Positions 17,309 through 24,257 of a DNA stretch of 64,000 bases are shown here, piece after piece. The notes below the pieces were generated by a model. It made no database searches. It saw only the letters and a list, made by a program, of their open reading frames with translations, and had not been told where the DNA came from. Location of the stretch: the NCBI RefSeq assembly GCF_028867965.1, contig NZ_JAPQNT010000008.1:1-64000 (forward strand), written 5' to 3'. A program made the translations under genes and the position numbers. The DNA comes from Flavobacterium sp. SUN046 (GTDB lineage: Bacteria; Bacteroidota; Bacteroidia; Flavobacteriales; Flavobacteriaceae). How positions within the stretch are numbered: the first letter of the stretch is position 1; each line of letters begins with the position of its first letter.

Positions 17309-17619
17309 TAAAACCAATTTTTTGGACTACTCGTTCTGTAAAAGATTTGGAGAAAATTACTAGATTTAATAGCAAATTATATGGTTTTGAAAAAGCTATT
17401 GAAATTGCTTTAGAAATTAGAAAACATACAGAGGTTCTAGAATCTATTGATTCTGATTTTTCTAAAATTGGTTCAATTGATGCCACTTTTTCTCATTTGA
17501 AAAGAAATTACAGAAAATTAATTTTTAATTATTGTAAAATTACTTATCGTGAGGGAAATGATAAAGTATTTATAAATAGAGTTTTTGATACACGTCAAAA
17601 TCCAAATAAGAACAAGTAA
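17296..17619 (+). CDS. RelE/ParE-family toxin-like protein (107 aa)
   Basis: The sequence has the RelE/ParE plan: a first strand IIKPIFWTTRSVKDLEKI, two helices (SKLYGFEKAIEIALEIRKHTEVL, seen as GFEKAIEIALEI), then YRKLIFNYCKITYREGNDKVFINRVFDTRQNP, seen as YRKLIFNYCKITYR and VFINRVFDTRQNP, ending like other members. Such toxins cleave ribosome-bound mRNA or poison gyrase; which applies cannot be told here. There is no ATG near the start. A TTG at 17296 overlaps the upstream gene by 13 bp and would couple translation to the antitoxin. It is followed after 3 bp by the DUF2279 gene. Confidence 0.72.
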   Translation: MERIIKPIFWTTRSVKDLEKITRFNSKLYGFEKAIEIALEIRKHTEVLESIDSDFSKIGSIDATFSHLKRNYRKLIFNYCKITYREGNDKVFINRVFDTRQNPNKNK

Positions 17620-17622
17620 ATT

Positions 17623-18537
17623 ATGACTTCATTAAAGTACTCAATTGTTCTTTTTTTGGGTTTAATAGCTTCTTGTTTTGCTCAATCTCAAGTAAATTCT
17701 TTTCTAAAACCATCCGATACTTTAAATAAACCAAGACTTAAAGGTGTTGTCATTTCTGAAACTGCTTTGGCTTCTGCAGCTTTAGTTGGTTTGAGTCAAC
17801 TTTGGTATACTGATTATCCGCAATCCGGTTTTCATACTGTTGATGATAGTTCTGAATGGTTGCAAATGGACAAAGCTGGACATTTATTCTCGACCTATCA
17901 TTTAGGAAGTTTTGGTGCCAATGCTCTAAAATGGTCTGGAACTTCCAGAAAGAGTCAGTTATTATACGGTTCAACTATCGGATTCGCGTTTATGTCGGTT
18001 GTTGAGGTTTTCGATGGAAATTCGTCACAATGGGGATTTTCATGGAGCGATATGGCTGCCAATGCTGCTGGAACTGGTTTGTATGTGTCGCAAGAATTGC
18101 TTTGGAAGGAGCAACGAATTGTTCCGAAATTTTCTTTTCACACTACAGAATATGCTGCAATGCGACCAAATGTTTTAGGAAGTTCTATTTCACAACAAAT
18201 TCTGAAAGATTATAACGGACAAACGTATTGGCTTTCGGCAAATTTACATTCGTTTTTCAAGCATTCAAAAATTCCAAAATGGATGAATATTGCTGTTGGA
18301 TATGGAGCCGACGGAATGATAACTGGAAGAAGTGAATCAACCGACGTTTTTTTGTATCCAAATACCCAAAGAACGCGACAATTTTACCTAAGTTTGGATG
18401 CCGATTTGACAAAAATTAACACAAAATCACATTTTTTAAAGACTTTTTTCGCTGTTTTTAATTCAATAAAAATTCCTGCTCCAACCTTTGAAATCAATGG
18501 CTTAGGAGTTGTTAAATTTCATTATTTGTACTTCTAA
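17623..18537 (+). CDS. DUF2279 family envelope protein, 304 aa
   Basis: The protein has an export signal (LKYSIVLFLGLIASCFAQ); IASC could also be a lipobox, so lipoprotein processing is possible. The DUF2279 (YfiM-like) domain is recognised by WYTDYPQSGFHTVDDSSEWLQMDKAGHLFS (seen as SSEWLQMDKAGHLF), a glycine-rich helix segment (GSTIGFAFMSVVEVFDG) and WGFSWSDMAANAAGTGLY. The C-terminal part is beta-rich and may be membrane-associated. The biochemical role of the family is not established. It begins 3 bp after the toxin-like gene and is followed by a gene for a lysozyme-like protein, so an envelope function is plausible. Confidence 0.8.
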   Translation: MTSLKYSIVLFLGLIASCFAQSQVNSFLKPSDTLNKPRLKGVVISETALASAALVGLSQLWYTDYPQSGFHTVDDSSEWLQMDKAGHLFSTYHLGSFGANALKWSGTSRKSQLLYGSTIGFAFMSVVEVFDGNSSQWGFSWSDMAANAAGTGLYVSQELLWKEQRIVPKFSFHTTEYAAMRPNVLGSSISQQILKDYNGQTYWLSANLHSFFKHSKIPKWMNIAVGYGADGMITGRSESTDVFLYPNTQRTRQFYLSLDADLTKINTKSHFLKTFFAVFNSIKIPAPTFEINGLGVVKFHYLYF

Positions 18538-18581
18538 AAATCATAAGTATCTGATTTTCAATTTTATTTAAAAATAAGTTG

Positions 18582-18589
18582 TATATTTG
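18582..18589 (+). promoter_or_regulatory. -7 box for the lysozyme-like gene
   Basis: TATATTTG lies 45 bp before the ATG at 18635. It also overlaps the TTG at 18587 that an extended frame would need, arguing against that longer start. Confidence 0.45.
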
Positions 18590-18634
18590 CACCGTCAATA
18601 TCAAGATGGTGACAGCACTTGGAAATTACAATTT

Positions 18635-19270
18635 ATGATAAATAGATGGTCGTTTTACATAGGAATCTTTGTAGTAGTTGTGTTTATAAGTTCTGCTTTT
18701 AAGCCGACGGATACTTTAAATCAAAAATGGTTTCATGTAAACGAGAATGAGGAATTGTTGTATCAATTTCCTTCAGAAAAACCTTCAGATTACGTCAATC
18801 AATCATTACCTTTTCTTGGAAAACATTTTGTTGGATTCAAAGAAGCTGTTGCTTTTAAAGAATCGCAAGGAAAATACCGTTTGGTCAACTCACTAGGTTA
18901 CATGGGTAAATATCAATTCGGAACTGATGCTTTGCGTTTTATTGGTATAAAAAATAATGCCGAATTTTTGAACAGTCCAGAATTACAAGAAAAAGCTTTT
19001 GTTGCTTTGTTAAAAATCAATAAATCAAAGTTGAAGGATGTTATTGAAGACTATAGAGGTAAAACAATTGATGGCGTTAGAATAACTGAATCGGGAATTT
19101 TAGCTGCTGCTCATTTAGGTGGCGCAGGTTCTGTTAGAAAATATTTAGAATCTAACGGAAGAAAAAAATGTAAAGACGGCTACGGAACTACTATTAAAAG
19201 TTATTTAAAACAATTTGGTGGCTACGAAACGCACAATATTAAAGCGGATAGTACTGCTAAAGTAAAATAA
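18635..19270 (+). CDS. Secreted lysozyme-like / peptidoglycan-lytic protein
   Basis: The 211-residue protein starts with a hydrophobic export segment (MINRWSFYIGIFVVVVFISS). The domain from about residue 70 looks like a lysozyme fold: AVAFKESQGKYRLVNSLGYMGKYQFG (seen as FKESQGKYRLVN and GYMGKYQFG), with the glutamate of KESQG at the catalytic position, then GILAAAHLGGAGSVRKYL. These are features of transglycosylases that cut glycan between MurNAc and GlcNAc. Substrate and activity are not proven by sequence. The ATG at 18635 is preferred over a TTG at 18587 that sits in the promoter. The gene ends at a terminator shared with the convergent methyltransferase gene. Confidence 0.75.
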   Translation: MINRWSFYIGIFVVVVFISSAFKPTDTLNQKWFHVNENEELLYQFPSEKPSDYVNQSLPFLGKHFVGFKEAVAFKESQGKYRLVNSLGYMGKYQFGTDALRFIGIKNNAEFLNSPELQEKAFVALLKINKSKLKDVIEDYRGKTIDGVRITESGILAAAHLGGAGSVRKYLESNGRKKCKDGYGTTIKSYLKQFGGYETHNIKADSTAKVK

Positions 19271-19289
19271 TAAATAAGTTTATTAAACA

Positions 19290-19320
19290 AAAAAACATCA
19301 GCGTTAACTGATGTTTTTTT
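19290..19320. terminator. Bidirectional terminator between convergent genes
   Basis: A 12-bp stem (19290-19301 with 19308-19319, core ACATCAG) with flanking A and T runs lies between the stop codons at 19270 and 19324. Confidence 0.85.
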
Positions 19321-19323
19321 TGT

Positions 19324-20049
19324 TTAATACATTTTATGAATGATATAAATCGTCGGTCGATTGTGTAAATCAATTGCAACTTTTTTCCACTCAGAAACTT
19401 TCATTGTTTTAATGTATTCTGTTGGAAGTGTGATGTCTGCAGCCACACATAAGTGCGTATTAGGTTGTAGTGTTTGAATTAAATCTTCCAAAAATTTATT
19501 GTTTCGATAAGGTGTTTCAATAAAAATTTGAGACTGATTTTTATCAAAAGATAATTTTTCAAAATTCTTTATAGCCGATTTTTTATCTGATTTATCAATT
19601 GGTAAATAACCGTTAAACGCAAAACTTTGTCCGTTCATTCCCGAACCCATCATCGCCAATAAAATCGAAGATGGTCCAACCAACGGAACAACTTGTATGC
19701 CTTTTTCATGGGCAATTTTCACAATAGCAGCACCAGGATCAGCAACACCAGGACAACCAGCTTCACTCATTAATCCAATGTTAATTCCTTGCAAACAAGG
19801 TTGTATCATTTCATTGTGTTCAGCAACTTCGGTGTGTTTGTTTAAAGTGCTTAATAATAGAGAAGATTGTACTTTTTCAGGGTTAACGCTTTTGATGAAT
19901 TTGCGAGCAGTTTTCTCATTTTCAACAATGTAACAGTCGATAAATTCTATAGCTCTTTTAACTGTTTGAGGCAAAACATCATCTGGATTACTTTCTCCAA
20001 GAGTTGTCGGGATCAAATAAAGTTTGCCAATTGATATTGCTGGTTTCAT
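19324..20049 (-). CDS. SAM-dependent methyltransferase, RsmI-like (tetrapyrrole methylase fold)
   Basis: This 241-residue protein has the tetrapyrrole-methylase fold of RsmI, which 2'-O-methylates C1402 of 16S rRNA. Visible blocks are GKLYLIPTTLGE at the N-terminus, GLMSEAGCPGVADPGA as SAM-binding loop, VVPLVGPSSILLAMMGSG and FIETPYRNNKFLEDL. True RsmI normally reads close to ATPIGN in the first block; here it is PTTLGE, and the protein is about 45 residues shorter than E. coli RsmI, so I treat it as a divergent sister group. Its ATG shares one base with the stop codon of the upstream phosphatase gene (TAATG), indicating coupled translation. Confidence 0.85.
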   Translation of the reverse strand: MKPAISIGKLYLIPTTLGESNPDDVLPQTVKRAIEFIDCYIVENEKTARKFIKSVNPEKVQSSLLLSTLNKHTEVAEHNEMIQPCLQGINIGLMSEAGCPGVADPGAAIVKIAHEKGIQVVPLVGPSSILLAMMGSGMNGQSFAFNGYLPIDKSDKKSAIKNFEKLSFDKNQSQIFIETPYRNNKFLEDLIQTLQPNTHLCVAADITLPTEYIKTMKVSEWKKVAIDLHNRPTIYIIHKMY

Positions 20050-20516
20050 TAAGAATGTTTTTCAATTAACTTTTTTGCCAATAAATCGGTTGCTTCATCT
20101 AGCATTTCATACACCATATCAAATCCGTTTTGTAAACCGTAATATGGGTCTGGCACATCAACATTATCACCTGGAAAAAGTTCGTCAAGAATTAATTTTA
20201 CTTTAGCTTTTTGTTCTTCAGATTTGGCTAAAAAAGTAACATCGTCAAGATTAGAACCATCCATTACGTAGATGTAATCAAATTCATTAAATAGTTTTGG
20301 AGTAAAATGCTTGCCACGTTGTTTAGAAATATCGATTCCATGTTTTTTTGCTGTAGCTATTGAGCGCTCGTCGGGTTGCCGTCCAACGTGCCATTCGCCA
20401 GTTCCAGCAGAATCAACAAGAAATTTATCTTTAGGAAGTTTGGATGCTAAAATACCTTCTGCCAATGGTGATCGACAGATGTTACCTAAACAAACCATTA
20501 AAATTTTAACGGGCAT
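20049..20516 (-). CDS. Low-molecular-weight protein-tyrosine phosphatase
   Basis: The P-loop CLGNICRS near the N-terminus contains the catalytic Cys and Arg of the CX5R motif. The general-acid loop is DPYYG (DP near residue 120). With 155 aa it has the normal family size. The enzyme removes phosphate from tyrosine residues, often on regulators of capsule or exopolysaccharide export, but the substrate here is unknown. It lies between dnaA and the RsmI-like gene on the minus strand and overlaps the latter by one base, so all three may share an mRNA starting upstream of dnaA. Confidence 0.93.
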   Translation of the reverse strand: MPVKILMVCLGNICRSPLAEGILASKLPKDKFLVDSAGTGEWHVGRQPDERSIATAKKHGIDISKQRGKHFTPKLFNEFDYIYVMDGSNLDDVTFLAKSEEQKAKVKLILDELFPGDNVDVPDPYYGLQNGFDMVYEMLDEATDLLAKKLIEKHS

Positions 20517-20569
20517 AATAATTGTGTTACTTTTTACTTTTCAAATGCAAAAGTAAGAAATAGCTATAA

Positions 20570-21997
20570 CTATAATGATAATTTTTTGTGAATATCTTCA
20601 ACAAATTTTTTGAATTGCTTATCCGTAGAAACCAAGTTGTCTACAGTCTTACATGCGTGCAAAACGGTAGCGTGATCTCTATCTCCAATTTGTGAACCAA
20701 TATTTGCTAATGAAGCTTTTGTGAATTTCTTTGCGAAAAACATTGCCAATTGTCTGGCTTGAACTACATGACGTTTTCTAGTTTTAGATTGCAAAGTGTC
20801 TAAATCCAATTGAAAATAATCGGAGACTACTTTTTGTATGTAATCAATTGAAATTTCACGTTTTACATTTTTAACAAATTTTTCTACGATGCTTTTAGCT
20901 AAATCTAGTGTTACCTCTTTTTTGTTAAAAGACGATTGTGCAATTAACGAAATTATTGCGCCTTCAAGCTCTCTAACATTTGATTTGATATTTTGAGCAA
21001 CATATTCTACTATTTCGCTTGGCATTTCAACGCCGTCACGGTATAAAATATTATTCAAAATTGAAACTCGTGTTTCGTAATCAGGTTGGTGCAATTCAGC
21101 AGATAATCCCCATTTGAATCTTGATAACAAACGTTGTTCGATATCTTGCATGTCAACAGGCGCTTTGTCTGAAGTAAGAATTACTTGTTTTCCATTTTGG
21201 TGTAGGTAATTGAAAATATGGAAGAAAACATCTTGTGTACCAGTTTTTCCTGAAAGAAATTGAACATCGTCAATAATCAACACATCTATCAATTGATAAA
21301 AATGGATAAAATCGTTACGGTTATTTTTCTTAACCGAATCTATATATTGTTGTGTGAATACTTCGGCAGAAATATACAACACGGTTTTTTCTGGATATTT
21401 ATCTTTAATTTCAACACCTATAGCATGTGCTAAATGTGTTTTTCCTAAACCAACTCCGCCAAAAATCAATAATGGGTTGAACGAGGTTCCACCAGGTTTG
21501 TTAGCTACAGCCATTCCAGCCGAACGCGCTAATCGGTTAGAATCACCTTCTAAAAAATTATCAAAACTATAATTTGGGTTAAGTTGCGACTCGATTTTTA
21601 AATTTCTAATTCCCGGAATTACAAACGGATTTTTTAATTCAGGATTTAAGTTCTTAAAAGGAGCATCAACTTCTTGCGATTTTATTGGACTCCGGTGTGC
21701 ACTTGGTAATTGTTCCGTAAACGGTTGTTTATTACCATAAGTGTTTTCCATTTTAATTTTATAGAGTAACTTTGCATTTTTACCAAGTTCTTTGGTTAAG
21801 GCAACTTTTAGTAATTTTACGTAATGTTCCTCTAGCCATTCATAAAAGAATTTGCTAGGAACTTGAATGTAAAGTGCGTTGTCTGATAGTTCAACTGACT
21901 TAATTGGTTCAAACCAAGTTTTGTATGCTTGCTCTTGAATATTGTCCTTTATAAAAGACAGACAGTTTTCCCATACCGATTGCGCAGTTTTGTTCAT
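20570..21997 (-). CDS. dnaA: Chromosomal replication initiator DnaA
   Basis: DnaA binds the origin and melts it to start replication. The 475-residue protein has the N-terminal DnaB-interaction domain (SVWENCLSFIKDNI), AAA+ Walker A GGVGLGKTHLAHAIG, Walker B VLIIDDVQFLSG, and the C-terminal DnaA-box binding signature GDRDHATVLHACKTV. The start ATG at 21997 is standard. It heads a minus-strand cluster with the LMW phosphatase and methyltransferase genes; this order is familiar from flavobacterial chromosomes, where dnaA is often used as coordinate zero. The upstream gap (21998-22182) has only one weak DnaA-box-like site, so this need not be the origin. Confidence 0.97.
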   Translation of the reverse strand: MNKTAQSVWENCLSFIKDNIQEQAYKTWFEPIKSVELSDNALYIQVPSKFFYEWLEEHYVKLLKVALTKELGKNAKLLYKIKMENTYGNKQPFTEQLPSAHRSPIKSQEVDAPFKNLNPELKNPFVIPGIRNLKIESQLNPNYSFDNFLEGDSNRLARSAGMAVANKPGGTSFNPLLIFGGVGLGKTHLAHAIGVEIKDKYPEKTVLYISAEVFTQQYIDSVKKNNRNDFIHFYQLIDVLIIDDVQFLSGKTGTQDVFFHIFNYLHQNGKQVILTSDKAPVDMQDIEQRLLSRFKWGLSAELHQPDYETRVSILNNILYRDGVEMPSEIVEYVAQNIKSNVRELEGAIISLIAQSSFNKKEVTLDLAKSIVEKFVKNVKREISIDYIQKVVSDYFQLDLDTLQSKTRKRHVVQARQLAMFFAKKFTKASLANIGSQIGDRDHATVLHACKTVDNLVSTDKQFKKFVEDIHKKLSL

Positions 21998-22082
21998 ATT
22001 ATTGTTAAAATTACTAATTTATTTAAAGGTTCTCTTACAAAAGAAACAGGGATTTCTTTAGTGTTTTTTGGGTTAACAAATA

Positions 22083-22091
22083 TGTGAACAA
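22083..22091 (-). promoter_or_regulatory. Relaxed DnaA-box-like site upstream of dnaA
   Basis: TGTGAACAA is the complement of TTGTTCACA, which differs from the DnaA box TTATCCACA at two positions. A single imperfect site may be chance, or may take part in autoregulation. Confidence 0.25.
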
Positions 22092-22182
22092 TTTTCTTTA
22101 AAAAAAAATTAAATGGCATTGATTTTTTAAAAATTTTGTTGTAAAGAGAATGTTAAGAATAGATAAAAAGCAAATAAAATAG

Positions 22183-22587
22183 ATGAACGGACACGAAGTA
22201 GAAGTTAGAGTTAGATATGGTGAAACCGACCAAATGGGAGTAGTATATCACGGTAGTTATGTGCCTTATTTTGAGATAGGACGCGTGGAATGGCTAAGAA
22301 ACAAAGGAGTTTCATATAAAAAGCTAGAAGAAAGCGGTATTGCTTTGCCAATAGTTTCAATGCATTTGAATTATAAAAAACCGGCGCGTTATGATGATGT
22401 GTTAACAATCAATACGAAGTTGAAGAAATACAGCGGTGTAAAGATTGAATTTGATTGTGAAATTCGTAACGAAAATAAAGAGTTATTAACAATTGCTCAT
22501 TTTATATTGGTTTTTGTAGATACAAAAAACGGAAAACCAATTGTACCACCACAGTATATTTTAGATATTTTAAATTCTGAAGTTTAA
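22183..22587 (+). CDS. Acyl-CoA thioesterase, 4HBT/YbgC type
   Basis: This 134-residue hotdog-fold enzyme hydrolyses acyl-CoA thioesters. The catalytic region reads VRYGETDQMGVVYHGSYVPYFEIGRVEWLR, seen as YGETDQMGVVYHGSY with the catalytic aspartate in TDQMG, then FEIGRVEWLR. MHLNYKKPARYDDVLTI follows as in YbgC homologues. The preferred acyl chain is not evident. It is divergent from dnaA. Its stop codon at 22585-22587 overlaps the stop of the yigZ-tail remnant on the other strand by two bases, a trace of a former convergent neighbour. A hairpin of that remnant probably ends its transcript. Confidence 0.92.
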   Translation: MNGHEVEVRVRYGETDQMGVVYHGSYVPYFEIGRVEWLRNKGVSYKKLEESGIALPIVSMHLNYKKPARYDDVLTINTKLKKYSGVKIEFDCEIRNENKELLTIAHFILVFVDTKNGKPIVPPQYILDILNSEV

Positions 22588-22654
22588 TCCTTCAATTTAA
22601 TCTCAATTTCAAATAAATTTGTAAAAATGTCGAATACTATTTCGGCATTTTTTT
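22584..22654 (-). pseudogene. yigZ 3'-end remnant, copy 1 (displaced tail)
   Basis: The minus strand encodes a short readable end: KNAEIVFDIFTNLFE followed by IEIKLKD and a stop. It closely matches the true yigZ end (NAEQILDIFNNLFEIEI), encoded more than 5 kb away. There is no start or upstream domain. The stop overlaps that of the thioesterase gene. It is best read as the original 3' end of yigZ left behind when other genes were inserted or duplicated. In plus orientation its hairpin (22623-22652) works as the thioesterase terminator. Confidence 0.7.
22623..22654 (+). terminator. Terminator after the thioesterase gene, inside the yigZ remnant
   Basis: AAAAATGTCGA (22623-22633) pairs with TCGGCATTTTT (22642-22652) with one G-T wobble and runs into T. 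In minus orientation the same stem has a C-A mismatch, so it favours the plus strand. Confidence 0.65.
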
Positions 22655-22665
22655 AATTGAAAAAT

Positions 22666-24255
22666 TTAGATTTTTATTATTTTGAATGTAATTTTTTGGT
22701 TACTTTTATTTTTTAACTCAATAAAATAAAAGCCAGATTGGGTTTCGATTGAATTTGTATAAATATTTGTTGTACTTATATTTTCTTGTTTTACTATTTG
22801 TCCTAAATAATTGCGAATAGTTATCGTATAATTTTCAAAAGTGGAATTAAATTTTATGTTGAAAATTCCAGATGTTGGATTGGGATAAATAGAAAATGTA
22901 GATGAGTCTAAAGTATTGTTTGAAAGATTATCTGGTGATAACTTTATTATCCAATAGTCTTGACCAGTTGCAATTTCAGTCTTTTCGCCAGAAATACCTG
23001 AAAGAGAATTTGCTCCTATAATTAATCCATTATCGGAAGTGCTTATGATATTGTCTTTTTTTAAGTAGTCGTGTTCATTACCACCAATTGTTTTATCCCA
23101 AAGAATAGTTCCGTTTTCATCAATTTTAACAATCCATATATCGTCAACGCCTCTGTTTAATTCGGTTTTGTCTCCTGAAATAGAAGATAATGAATTACCA
23201 CCTAATATAAAATTTCCTTCTTGCGTCCTATCTATGCTAGCAAAATCATCAGACAAACTACCTCCAAAACTTTTTTGCCAAATAATTGTACCTGCAAAAT
23301 CCAATTTTAATACCCAATAATCAAAATTACCATTATTATTTACAGTTTTATTTCCAGAAATTAGTGAGTTTGAACTACCTCCAACAACAAAATCACCTTG
23401 TGGTGTTGGGTATAATGATGTGTTATTTTCTGTTGAATCTCCACCATAACTTTTTTGCCATATTATGTTTTTATTTTGATCTAATTTAATAATCCAATAG
23501 TCAGATTCTCCATAAGTATCAATTGTTTTATTCCCGGAAATTTGTGAATAAGAATAACCTGAAATAATATAACCATCATCAAAAGTTTTGCAAATAGAAT
23601 TTACAAAATCATTAGCTGAACCACCAATTGTTTTTTGCCATAAAATTTCACATTGATTATTTAACTCTAAGACCCAATAATCATATAAACCATAATTTAT
23701 TTCTGTTTTATCGCCAGAAATTGATGAAATTGATGTCACAGCCATTAGAATATTCCCATTTGATTCTATTTCAATACTTGATAATGCATCATAGTTTGAT
23801 CCACCAATTGATTTCTGCCATAATATGTTTCCTGAATTGTCAAGTTTCAATATCCAAACATCATCACCTCCATTGGTATTGACTGTTTTGTTGCCTGAAA
23901 TTCCTGAATTTGATGTTCCAGCAACAATGTAAGTGCCATCTAAATTTTGTCTTACTATTGGATTATCATTGAATAAAGTTCCTCCAAATGATTTTTGCCA
24001 CATTATTAAACCAATACTATTAATTTTAACTACCCAAAAATCAAATGTTCCTATATAAAAAGATGATTTATCTCTACCAATGCTTGAATTTGAATAACCG
24101 CTTAATATGTAACCACCATCCAAAGTCTCTTTTATACTACTTATAACATCGCTTTGATATCCACCAATAGTATTTTGCCATTGAATAACCGGTACTTGTG
24201 CATAAGTTATGTTAAAAAAAGATAAAATTGATATTATGATTGCAATGTTTTTCAT
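22666..24255 (-). CDS. T9SS-secreted protein with seven propeller-like repeats (paralogue A)
   Basis: The 529-residue protein has a signal peptide (MKNIAIIISILSFFNITYA) and a T9SS type A sorting domain in the last ~75 residues (FSIYPNPTSGIFNIKF ... GFYFIEL). Between them lie seven repeats of about 58 residues built on D-x-W-I-x-K-x-x-x-x-G-x-I-x-W-Q-K-x-I-G-G followed by GGYIxxGxSxSxISGxKT. The first IQWQNTIGG and the last DYWIIKL would complete one blade between them, a typical velcro closure, so a seven-bladed beta-propeller is predicted. The binding partner is unknown. It begins 2 bp after the stop of the M43-like protease gene, so the two are one transcript and may act together. Confidence 0.82.
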   Translation of the reverse strand: MKNIAIIISILSFFNITYAQVPVIQWQNTIGGYQSDVISSIKETLDGGYILSGYSNSSIGRDKSSFYIGTFDFWVVKINSIGLIMWQKSFGGTLFNDNPIVRQNLDGTYIVAGTSNSGISGNKTVNTNGGDDVWILKLDNSGNILWQKSIGGSNYDALSSIEIESNGNILMAVTSISSISGDKTEINYGLYDYWVLELNNQCEILWQKTIGGSANDFVNSICKTFDDGYIISGYSYSQISGNKTIDTYGESDYWIIKLDQNKNIIWQKSYGGDSTENNTSLYPTPQGDFVVGGSSNSLISGNKTVNNNGNFDYWVLKLDFAGTIIWQKSFGGSLSDDFASIDRTQEGNFILGGNSLSSISGDKTELNRGVDDIWIVKIDENGTILWDKTIGGNEHDYLKKDNIISTSDNGLIIGANSLSGISGEKTEIATGQDYWIIKLSPDNLSNNTLDSSTFSIYPNPTSGIFNIKFNSTFENYTITIRNYLGQIVKQENISTTNIYTNSIETQSGFYFIELKNKSNQKITFKIIKI

Positions 24256-24257
24256 GG

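Noticed and set aside
21998-22182. Replication origin next to dnaA
   Set aside because: Only one imperfect DnaA-like box and no repeat array, so I do not annotate an origin.
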